A stretch of 64,000 nt of DNA, taken from positions 5,648,501 to 5,712,500 of the forward strand of contig CM029120.1 of NCBI GenBank assembly GCA_016859345.1. Direction: 5' to 3'. A program made the position numbers and the translations under genes. The notes under the pieces are model-generated. The model saw only the letters and a program-made list of their open reading frames with translations. It was not told the DNA's origin and ran no database searches. The DNA is from Istiophorus platypterus. Its lineage: Eukaryota; Chordata; Actinopteri; Istiophoriformes; Istiophoridae. Shown piece by piece: positions 46,358 to 58,971 of the stretch (within the stretch, counting starts at the first letter, position 1; each line of letters opens with the position of its first letter).

Positions 46358-49300
46358 CAGGGCACAAGGTCTGAGCTCAAACATTACCTCTCAGCATGGT
46401 CTGCTGGTGCTTGGCAGTGCAGATGAGCCGGCTGATGCCCTCGATGACTTGACTCTTGGACTCCACCTCCTTGTCTTTGCTCTTTTTTGGCAGGAACATG
46501 ACTGGCGGAAGGGAACGACAGAGACGCACGCTGTGAGCAAATGAGGGATTCAGAATCTCTCTGGTCTCTGGGGATTAAATCCCGAGGGCTTTTGGCCCTT
46601 TTGGCCCTTTTGGCCCTTTTGGCCCTTTTGGCGCAGTGTCAGAGGTCAGACCGTGAAAGACTGGATTCCATCAGATCACATCCAGTCCCTTAAATATCCT
46701 CTGATGTGATTCTTCCACACTTTTCTACCCAACATCTGTAAATTGATGACTTAACGACAGTGTCCAGATTATATAAACGTTTTCAAGGTTCGTTTTGATG
46801 TGAACTAACCCTTTAAGGCTCCCTATCAGATAATAATACCACAGTGCGCAATCCCAAGAAACGTGTACATTTCCTTCCACCTGGACAATACAGGTGTGCG
46901 TCTTACCCTTCTTGTTCTTCTCCTTGGTCACCACTGTCATGGACATGGTGGGCTGGGTGCTTGGCTCAGCGCCCCCCAGTGGCAGCCGGCTGACCTGCAG
47001 CGAGCGGAAATTGCACTTCAGAGTGTTTTTGGAGGAGGAGTCCCGCTTCTCCACGTCTTTCTTCCTTTCCGTCGGAGCCACCCAGTAGTCCACCTGAAGC
47101 CCCATCAGCTCCACCTGGCCGCCAGAGCTACATAAGAAAAACAGCCCGTAGAGTGAATACTCTTCAAGTAGTTTTATTTTGAAATTTTATTTATTGCTTG
47201 GGACTTTAAGCAGCTAAATATGGAGCTAAGTATGTGGAGGAAATAGCACTTTAACTCAGGAAATGTTCCCACTCTCATCTATGAAAAAAACATTCTTTAA
47301 CCTTGTTGAATAATTTGCCATAGCATGATATAAACATTTTTGGGATGATAGGTGCCAAAAATTGCATCAAATATTTGTTATTTTCCCTCCCTGGAAGAAA
47401 AATCCCAAATTATGACATATTTCAGAATGAGTTTTTTTCTCATTTTATATTATCTATTTTTCTAGACATGCTTAAATTTTAAAGAAAAAAAATATAATCT
47501 AATATCAAATTTATGAAATGTTAAATTTTTGCTGAACAACAATCTAAATCAGTGCCCCACTGGAAGATTAATCTGTAGGTTCATAAAAGCGGGATGGGAA
47601 ATGATCAAAAACATATTCTGCTATACAAAAATACATTGAATGATGTGTCTTTTAGAGTTTTCCAGAATCCTTGTATTTTTCTAGCCAGGTCTGTTGCTTC
47701 AGCCATCTAAAAAATTTTCAAATTAATCAATTTGAGAGGGGAAAAGTTTTTCAAAGTTATACATAATGCGTTAGACCTGTGACAACGGGTCAGAATTTGG
47801 CATTTCAAAGTTTTAAAGGGCACAAGTCGAAAGAGGCTGGAAACCACTCATTTATATTTCGCTCCATTTTGCTGATTTTTTAAAATTTCTTTTCTTTCCC
47901 TTGTGACGGTCTACCTGTAAGCACAGAAGCTGGTGTTGACGGAGGGAGAGGAGGGCGGGGTGGGCGACGCCTCTTTGAGTGCGGGTGATATTTGTGGAGG
48001 GGTGGAGGAGAGCAGCGAGGAGCCCAGGGGGGCTGCATCATCAGAGTCTCCTGGGGGAGGGAAACGGCACAGAAGCTGGAACTAAAACCAAACTGTGAGC
48101 GGCGGGCAGCGGCTTTGAATAGTTCTCAAATGTTGTTCTTACAAAAACCTCAAATGTGAATCTTCTGATAAATGACGTTCATAGTATATTTGATTCAGTT
48201 GACTGTTGGAGTAACCAGGGCTTAGCTACTGTATAAATTAAGAAACCTATATATCAAATATCACGATATATCTACCTAATAATGTTACTTTAGTGATAGT
48301 TTGGGAGTGAATATTAATGCTTTAAGAAGATATTTACATTTAAAAACATTAATATGAATGATTACAATGTAAATATGATCATGCTGATCATTTGATCCAT
48401 AGACTATATATGTATAAAGTTACCTGGTGCAGCTATGAGTCTTTAGAACAGGGTTTACACTGTGTGCCAGCTTTGCAAAAACAGCATCTTTATGAATATT
48501 AATGCATTAAGAAGATATTTACGTTTAAAAACATTAATAGGAATGATTACAATATAAATATGATCATGCTGATCATTTGATCCATAGACTATATATGTAT
48601 AAAGTTACCTGGTGCAGCTATGAGAGTCTTTAGAACAGGGTATACACTGTGTGCCAGCTTTGCAAAAACAGCATCTTTATGAATTGTACTCATCTTTTAA
48701 ATATTAAACATCCATAAAATAATCCAAGCAATGGCTCACCTGACGTTGCCGACGTCTGCTCCACAATTCCGACTTTCACCATCTGAATAATTAAAAAACA
48801 GGGGGGGGGGCAGAAAATTAAATGACCATTTCTATGAGCCCCAAAAGCCTATGAGGACTAAACAAAATTACAGTGGATCTTTAGGGAAAAGGAGGATAAT
48901 TACCCCAATGAATGGGATGAATTTCTGACACGAGTCCTCATCAGGGCTGTGGAGAGGCAGTGACGAGGATGCCGAGGAAAAAAGATGCAATGAACATGAT
49001 TAACATTTCACAAAAGAAGAAAAACAATTTTAAGTGTTTGTTCAGATGAATAATGAAGCGGAAAGTAAAAGAACAAAGTCCTACAAGAATTCAAAACTAC
49101 TCTGTGAAAACTAAAAGATCTAAATTTAAAGAAATGGCATCTAAGGTTAATAACACTAAGATCGACTGTTAGTAACTGTTGGATGATGCTGATTTCCAGT
49201 GTTTCACATCTGGAAATACTGGAAATTCCAATTGCATAGAGTGTATGCAAAGTTATCATAACCTAAACACAACTGACAGAGCATGCTAAACTTGCTGCCG

Positions 49301-52300
49301 GGCTTTAAACCTCGACTCAAACAGATTCACATCCCAACCGCAGGCCCCCCAATCGTCGGCTGGAGAAGCAGAGGAAAAAAAACAAAAACAAAAAAACATG
49401 CAAAATATCGGCGGTCCGCCAAAGCCATCCAGTCACTGCAGAGACAGGCCGGATCGACCAAATCAAAATCAGAGGGGCATTCAGGAGGCAGCAAGTCCAT
49501 CAGGGGAACAACTCAACTACTGAAACCATAAAGGAGTGGATGAGAAGGAAGAGCACCAACCTAAATCCAAGCACTACCCGAGAGCGGTAGTGCATCACTA
49601 CACTTACAAGATGTCTACGGTGTGAACTATTTTCCTGGAAATGACCAGAAAAATAGCCTACATGGAGTTCTGCTGTGCTGTAGTTCTATGGTGGTGGTGT
49701 TGTTTGTTTTTGTTTTTGTTTATTTTCTAAATGGAAAAGACGTTTTTGTAATGACGCGGGAGGTTGTTGCTCTTGCCTTGAAGAAACCTGCCATCGCCCC
49801 CCCAGGGACGAAACAGAGAGACTGGGGAGGAGGGGAGAGAATAGAGAAGACAGTCTACAGGAGGCAACAGTTTGTTTTCCCAACACAACACATCTCCGCT
49901 GTAATCAGTCCCAGAGCAGGCAGAGAGAGAGAGACAGAGAGAGAGAGAGGAAGCCAGATGTCTGCCTGGTATGTGAGCGAGTTATGTTGATCCCACCTTG
50001 CGAGGGCGGAGTATTACGGAAAACATGACTTCCGTCGGATACGTTCGATCCACCCACTGGCTTAAATGTGTGGTGCAGTCAGAGAAGAGATGCACATGCA
50101 TGTCAATCCACGTAGATGGACGTCACACAAAACGACAGACGTTACACATGCATTTTTCACATAAAAGGTCTGGGGCCCTACAAGTGACATTTTGGACTTT
50201 TACTCCTAAAGACAAACAACAAAAGATATTCATCCTATTTATTCGATTTAAAATTACTCTTAGATTTAACAGAGCTCCTAAGGTCTATTATGAATAGGGT
50301 TTAATACAGGTTAATTTTATAGGGCACTGTCTGCACTTGTTGTGAACCTTTGACAGGATGTGACACAAAAGAAAACCCTCAGATTGATGTAATCTGCAAT
50401 CACTTTACACAAATCTAAACTGTCTTCAACAATGATATCAAATTCCTCTTATTATATAATTCCTCTGTTGTAAACGGCATTCAAATCCATTAATCCCTAT
50501 TCATGAATCCAATTTATATATTATAAATGAATTAGATTATTGTTAATGTCATCCATTTAACATGGACATGTGTACTTGAGAGTTGCTCTTTAAGATCACT
50601 CTCACACTTTTTGCAGCAAATAGGTTGAGTCACTTGAGAAATGTCATTTATTTATCACTGTCAGCAAAGAATCTTTTTATGTCTAAGTAGCTGTTTTGGA
50701 GCATTTTTAAGTGCAGCTCTAAAACATTTGCAAATTACAGACCCTGATCTAGCTCTGCATCACTGTCTGTACTATTTCTCAGTTTGAAATAAATTCTTAT
50801 TATCTTTTTAGTTTTTGTGTTTCTGTATATTTTATAGTATAATATGATACCAGTACCATTTAAATTGATTTATAAGAAGAAGGCCAGACTGGTGCCAACA
50901 ATTGAACCTTTGTTGTAGTCATCTGGTTAATCCCTTACATTCCTACATTCTAACATTATTACAAATTGTCTTCTTAGTCTTATTATTTACATCTCCTTGC
51001 CATATTATGCCTGATTCTTAACACTTACATTTTTTTGTAACATAAGTCTATGTGCACTTGGACAATACTATTGAACATGAAACTTTATCACTGACATGAC
51101 ACTAGATTACACCAAAAATGTAACTTAAATATCTTTATCCTGGTGGTTGAGGTTCATGATTAAATCACAGAGGAAATGACGCTGTTATTGTACCGACAAT
51201 GTGCAGGTTTCCCACATCTAACTGGACAAATAACAGACAGACATGGATGGCGAGTAGCACATGGAAATGATGGAGAGGAAACAGCAGGGAGGAAGAAACA
51301 AAATACCTCCAGAGGACAGAGGGCAAAGCTGATTGTTCCTGGTCCCCAGCCACCTTATCAGCATATTTTCCCTTCATTTTCATCAGACCATTAATATTTT
51401 AGCAGTGAAAAATATTTGGAGACAAAACTGAGACGTGAGATTTATCTGTCTTAATAATCATAGGAATGATAAACATTCAGAGATTGCTTGGTAAAATAAA
51501 ATTGAGTTGAGACTATAACACTTTACAGGTTTCTGACTGGGTTTAGCATTGTTTACACGAAGCACACATTTAGAAGATGTTCACCAAACATCTGTATGAA
51601 GCACTTAATGGACTTAAATGGCCGATTTATAAATTTTCCAAAATAGCATATGGTTGCTTTTCGTCCTGAGAGTTAGACGTCAACAGCCTGTTAGCTTAGC
51701 CTAAAACAAAGACTGGAAACAGAGGGAAACAACTAGCTTTGCTTGATCAGGTGTAACGGTATCTGCCTATCTGCACCTTCAAAAGAACACTAATTAAAAC
51801 GTTACATCTGGTTTGTTTAATCCACACAAAAACAGAAGCACAAAAACGGAAACGTGTGGTTTCACGAGGGATTATATGTGCCAGACAGTTTCGTGGCAGG
51901 AAGCGGTGACTGAAATAGTCTGACACATGGCTTCCCTCAAGACCCAACGAGTGGCTTTTTCACACTTCGGGATTTGTACAGATCAAACAGACAAGATAAC
52001 ACGTTAACTAGTGACCTCTAGAAATTCTGTGCCATTGGGCTTAGCTGGGTTAGCTGGGTTAGCTGTTTCCCCCCCGTTTCTCCCAGTCTTTACGTCAAGC
52101 TAAGCTAACTGGCTGCTAACTAGCTTCGTATCTACTGTACGGTCGTGAGAGTGGCATTTACATTCTCATCTAAAGCAAACAAATTATAATTTCCAAAAGT
52201 GTCACACTGCTCCTTTAAGAAATGTTCATCTTTAGATATGGAGTAATTTTAGTTTTGGCGATCATAGCCGCACCAGCTAATTTTGCATTTGGCAGCAGAA

Positions 52301-55300
52301 ATCTCATATTACGTCTTGTGTACTTCTGTTATCTACAACCCCGAGCTGTGGTCCGGATGGTAGATATTTCTAGAAAGCTAATGGCTCAGGCCGTTAGCAG
52401 AAAAAGAAAACAGAACTTCGTGGAAAGCTGATAAAGTGGCAAGTTCCAGTAAAAGGCCAAGAGGTTTCGAGGGGGAAGTGGCTCCAACACACGGAAAGCG
52501 CATGAATCACCAGGCTACGTGAGAAACAAACTTAATCGACCACAATACCTTACTGCAAAATCAAAATGAAAGCTCTTTTTCCTTCAAAGAAAGAAAACAA
52601 ACGACAAAAAGATTAAAAAAAACAAACAAACAAACATAAAAACCATGTTATTCACACACAAAAGTGATGGGAAGACAGTGATGTTCAGAAGACAGACTAC
52701 CCCCAACGCCAGACACCGCCGCTCCCTCCCACACCGACACGCCAACCCCACAACTTCACCGAAAGTCTGGCCTCGCTTTGTCTTTCAAAAGGGGGGATTC
52801 AAAGTACGTGAATGGAAAACAGGGACGGAGGCATTCGTGATGCACGTACGTGTTATTTCTCACACTACTGCTGAGCGCGTTAGCCGCCGCGGGCCGACGT
52901 TGAACGTCCCGTCGCTATGGCAACAACTGCCGCTGAAGTTCCTCGGCAGCTAACTTCATTTGCCACCATTTTGTCGGACCTCTGACCGAGTGAATACTGG
53001 CAAACAGCATTTATTTTTCTGCCTGTTTGAGCACAGTCTGTAGCTACTCTTGCTTTTATTATTATCATTTTACCTGTTACACGATTGTTGATTTGTGATT
53101 TGGTAGTGCTATACTAATCTAGCTAGCTGTCTGAAGCTAATGTGTTGCTGAAACATCTTTGTAAATAAGTTCTGGGCCAATTTTATCTTTTATCTTTTGG
53201 ATTCGATGTGTCCGGTTATAAGGTCAGTGACTATGTTCCACTTTGACATTTTTGAGTTAGATGGGCTGATTGACAGCCCTCTCGTAACTGACTATAAAAT
53301 ATGAAGCTACAGCCAGTAGCTTAGCCATTTAGCATATCTTGGCATTAAGGTAACAAAAATGCCCACCAGCACCTTTAATCCTTACTAATTTACATTGCAC
53401 ATCTTGTTTTGCCAATTTGTACTATTTGGACAACTACCTAGAGTCTTCGCTGGTTACCTTTGGACATATGCTAGCTTTCCCCCCTATTTTTAGTCTAAAC
53501 TTAATTAAATCAAAGTACTTCTTAATGCACAAATTCATTTTAACACCACCTTTGGTCTGACTCTTGTTTAAAGTACCTTATCTTTTTGTTATTTGTAATC
53601 ACAATTATTCTAATTGCTGACCAATACTCCATTTAATACTCAATTATTTTTAGGTTTGTGTGAAAATCTTGCTGTAATCTGATTGCAAGCATTATGCAAT
53701 GATATATTTACTTTGCCACCTTGTAATTTTGTCATAATAATAATATAATGATAATAATAATAATAATAATGTCAAAAGACTGTGTGAAATGCATTTGGAA
53801 AAGCCAGCTAATAGTTACACATGGATTGTTCTTAGATTCAATCCTTTACACATCACCTCAATCCCCTTTTGAAAAACAAGTGAAAGCTCTGCATCAGAAG
53901 CATTTGTTTGAGGAAACCTTCAGACTTATCTAAATTCTAACATCAGTGTAGCTTCCACAAACACAATTCAGATCTCTGTGCATCAGTGAAACCGATGTAA
54001 ACAAATCAGCAGGAAATACTATGGCTCTGCTCTGGTCTGGTCTGTTTTTAAATGAGGATGAAATCGCAGAAAATCACCTACCTCTTCTGTTTGTAGGTGA
54101 GCATGGCCTCTGCAATGGGGAGCTGGTGAGCTCCGTTTGCTCCAACCATGTACTGAGTTACCCTCGACACCACGTCTGGGCTCTCCTGGGCTGCACGGGA
54201 CACAGTGATTAATACTCCTCTCCAAACACTAGAATACACGGCCATGAACGTAAAGTATCCAAACACATATCTGTAGGTGTTATTAAAATTTTATTTTAAC
54301 TTGGCATCAAAAGTGACCGTTCACATCAGTGTAGATGCTCTCTGAATACGTCTGAAAATTATGAAATTTAAGGGGAATATCACCAAACCGCCCACCAACA
54401 ACAGGAGCTTCAGGCTTGTGAAACAGGTCCCTCCAAGCAGCGTCTTGGAACAAACTGTTGTATCGATAGTCAATAGTGCCGAGATATTTGGAGACTGGAT
54501 GAGCACCTAAAGGCGATCAAAACACGAAATGGGGCAACACACAGTCTGTAATTACCGCAAACAAATAAGAGCAATGCTGCTGTTATGACATACTAACAAA
54601 TAGTAGTTTTATCGACGGACCGGTACGAACCTAGAGGGATGATGAGGAACCTCATGTATCCGAGCCAGTCAGGGGTCTTGTGGGAAAGGTGGTCCACAAA
54701 AAGCCTCAGAACGGCACTGAGGTAGTGCTGCGCCCCGGCCACGGCTATCTTTATGGGAATGGGCGTCTGGGAGTTACAGTTACAACTAGGAGACAAAACG
54801 TCGCGACGTAATGACAGCTAACAGAGTTACAAAGAAATCAGTGTCACATTCAGAGCAGCGAAAAGGGATTCAACCGGGATAAACTGTTCGCACGGACCAT
54901 TTTCTCCAACAGGCTATAAGTGAGCGACTACAACTGTTACGCAGGAAATGTATGTTGGTGAGATCAATGGAAGGGGCAGACTCACAATCTCTGTATGCGG
55001 GAGACGATGGTGTTGAACGCAGCTTGGATGTCTGCCGTGGTGCAGGTGCACACCACCGGTAGGTTGTGGTTTTGAAGCATGTCCGACAGATACTGAGAGG
55101 CGGAGAAGAAAGGAATGAGCAGCAAAAGGTTGAATATGAGGCAGGTATGACTTCATTATACACAGTAAATGCTGAGAGACGTTTTACTGCTAGATATTTT
55201 TGTCACAATCTTAATAATTAATGTTTTGTATACAATAATTAATGATTTGTTCGCAAAAGTCTTCTTTCTTTTTTTAATGAACACTGTTTTTCAATATGGG

Positions 55301-56972
55301 ATAAATTTTTTTAACATCCATCCACAGCCCTCCCAGAACTATTAGGAACAAAAAAAGGAAAAACAAATGTACATTATGAGCCATTTGGAGCCTGTTGTTC
55401 TAGTATGTCTTACCTGGCCCTGCCAGTCCGACGTGTTGATGAGGATGATGCTGTCAGGGAGGCTGTTGTCAGACACCAGGATGTGGTTTAGTTGGTCGTA
55501 CACTGTCTTTCTTGGGATCTTGGGAAGGGAAGGTGAGAAAACTTCGGGTGAAAACAAGGACCCACGTTTCGCAGTCTCGATTTTAAGGAGCATAAAATGT
55601 TTCAGAGAAAAGTGCCCTCGAATTAATCTCCCAAACGCTTCAGTTCCGACGTCAGCGACGTGGCTAAGGTGATAACAGTAACCATTTGAGATGCCCTTGG
55701 TTTGTCCTGCAGCTCTCTGCTCCTACCTGCAGGTGGCATCGCGTGTCCAGGGACCGTTCGTTGTCCAGGCTGTTGGCCCTCTCGTTCTGCGGCCTGCTGG
55801 GCTGGCGCTCCTTCAGCGACGTGCTCCTGCCTCGCCTACCTGCCAACTTCGGTTCCTGCCTGGAAACCAAAATAAATAAATAAATAAATAAACAGCCGAG
55901 GAGGGGCGACGGAGGAAGGCGGTGTTAAAAGCTGAGGTAATGATGTAGTCATCAACAGAGGCACATACTCATCCGGATGAAGTAAAATCAAGGGCTAATT
56001 CATCATTTTTTCCCCTTTAAAATACTATTAAAATTGCTTTTACATCACTTTGATGCATATTATCTGTTCTCCGTGATTTTCATCATTTATATCCACTTTT
56101 TAAAAATCACATCAATCAGTGATTTTCTCAGGGTTTTTTCTCGTTTGTTTGTTTGTATTTTACCTGTTAGATGAAATGATGAGGGACTCTGTCTTGGTCA
56201 TTTTGCCACTCGGTGGCAGTCTCTCTAGAAACGTGTCCATGTTGTCCATCTCCAGCTCTGTGGTCGGAGTCACCGCCTCCGGCTGCTCCTGTGGGGGAAG
56301 AAAAAAGCAAAAAAAACAGAGAAAAACAGGAACAGGGTTCATCAGGGCCGACGGATGTGCTCGTGCTTTTCTCTTTTCACGACCACATTTCCAATTTTTC
56401 CACACCTCTTGACTTTCCTTGAGGATTTCCGTTGCTATTCATTATGATTTATTCTATTTGATTTGGGTGCCTATGGCTATAAACTTACATTAACAGCTCT
56501 TTCTTCTGGACCACAGATATGAAGAATATACAGTCACGTGTAGGAGAACATAACAGATGTGCTGTTTCAGCTTTTTTTTTTTTTTTTATAAAGCCTGGAA
56601 GTTGCTCATTTTTCCTTATTTTCCCTAAAAATATTGACCTTCATAATAACACTGATGCCAGCTATTGATCTCAAGCAGCACCGAGAGTTCATACTCACAA
56701 AGGAGACATTATCAGACACACTATCATCTGGAAACTTGGCTCCGCCACACTTGGTGTTATCTGGGTCAATCTGGAACGAGACGGTGAGAGGAATAACAAA
56801 CATCGGCCGGTTTTGATGGAGTCCCGGGGAATTCTTATTTCGCAGGGATTTTAAAGCATTGTTTCATCCGACGTCCCGTGATGGGTTCAGGGTTTAACAG
56901 CAGTCGTACGGTTTCGTAAACACACCGGTGTGTCATGTTACCTGCAGACTGATGGGAAAAACCTGACTGGGT

Positions 56973-57011
<39 letters not shown>

Positions 57012-58929
57012 AGGGGAGGTAAATTCTACCCTTGTGCACTCCATCCCTGAGCAGGACAATTAACGCCTTACTGCTCTACCGCAGATCAGTGGTTACACTG
57101 GTCAGTCTCCGGCTGTCTCATCCTAGCATTGTGAACCAAGCTTGTTTTAAAAAATAATAATAAAGTAAAATCTAGGAGGGATGTGGGGCAGGAAAAAGGA
57201 CCCCCCCTCCCCAAAGCTATCTGAGACTGTGTGTGTCCAGGTGTGTTGGAGAGGCTTTGGTCTCACCGGGCTGGGAGGCTCCCTGTGGCTCCGGCTGCTG
57301 TGGATGCTGCCGATCTCGGTTTGAGAGCTGGAGAGGGAGAGACCCTCGAAGTATGGCCTGAAAAAGTCAAAAACAAACAAACAAACAAACAAACAAAACA
57401 GTCTGGGATGAAGTCGAGGAAAAAAAAAAAATCACTCTGATCTCACATCTGAGGAGTCTGTCCTGAGCCGGTGGGTCAGTCTACGTCAGAGTGCTTGAAG
57501 GACAGTACCATTCAATAAGGTTACGGGTGCATCCTCAACTCTATTACAACTATTCCTCGACTTTACGCTTTAATTTTCATTTCATATGGATCGACAGCAG
57601 CGTTTTTTAGGTCTAGATTTTATTTTATTTTTCGGTCACCCTTCTTTGCATTTGAACAAAAAGGAAATAGAATCAACCCTAAACAGTGGTGTGCACACCA
57701 GATCTAACTGATCTCATTTTGACCCTTTTTGTTTTTAGGTATAAGGTTGTGATGCTCACAGCGGATACAGTTTTGTTTTTTTTGTTTGGCCGTGTGAGTT
57801 TTTTTCCCTTTTCTTTTCTTTCTGTTTTATTTATCCAAAAATCAAAATGTCCTTCACGAGCCGGTTTCACACATCAAAAGTCCACTCGCCCAACTCAGCC
57901 TCTGTTTTTCTGTTTTTCTGAAATCTGAGAAAAATCGCTCCGGAGACATCGCAGCTCGGGCTCGGACGGCGCATAATTTCAAGACTGGAGGTCTGGAGTT
58001 TGGAAGAGTTGAAAGAAAATACACCAGCGAGTTGCACGGGAAGCAAAGGATCCTGCATTTTACCCATACTAGGGCATAAAGGTCTGTATATTTATTGGGC
58101 TCTCCTCCATTAATTATTGACTCTTGAAAGTCCCCTAAATTTATGTGCAAAACTAAATCCTTGCGGTACTTGCGTCAAAGTTTAGTCAGTGTTTTCATAA
58201 AGTGGTCCGTTATCTAAACATTGAGTTTACTACCATGCAAAACAAAACCGGGAGGAAACTCAAAATATTTGCACTTGTATTGGTTTAAACCCGGATTTGA
58301 GAATATACCAAATATCTTTTTTTTGCAAATATTTGGAATTAGCGCCTGTAAAAACAGGCTGAAATTCATGATGAAGCAATCTTTGGTTAAATCAAACTAA
58401 ACCTGGTACTTAGACACTCCAGAGCCAGTAAATCGTTGGTTATTTTCAAAACAGATCTTAAAACACACTGAACCTTTTCAGCACCACTATCATAATGTAG
58501 CTTTAATGCTTTTTTTGTTTTTTCTCCTCATCATTTGGCCCCTAACACCACTTATTACCCATAAATATTTCACGATGAAGATGCACGTGCTCCTCGGCCA
58601 CTCACTTGAGTTTCGGCTTTGGCGTGCTGAGGACGCTGTCGTCGTCGTCCAGCTCCGGGCCGCTGTCACTGGGGTTCTCAAACTCCACGCTGTCCAGGTC
58701 CAGGTCTTCCTCCTCCACCTCGGGGGGCGGCTCCGCGGGGTCCTGCTCCGAGTCCAGCACCTTCACGGGCGCAGAGGCAGGCGCACAAAAGCACAGGCGT
58801 TAACGACCTCGGCGGCCCGGGCACAGAGGAAACATTTAAATTCAGGCACCCACCTCATCCGAAACTCTGAAGCGCTTCAGGAGGGCCACCACCCGCTGCT
58901 TGAAGTTCTGCTGCTGAAAAACCAGAGGA

Positions 58930-58971
<42 letters not shown>

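Noticed and set aside
52222..52431. 69-codon plus-strand frame with a hydrophobic start
   Set aside because: It lies in an intron next to a dispersed repeat, is antisense to pacs2, and has no homology.
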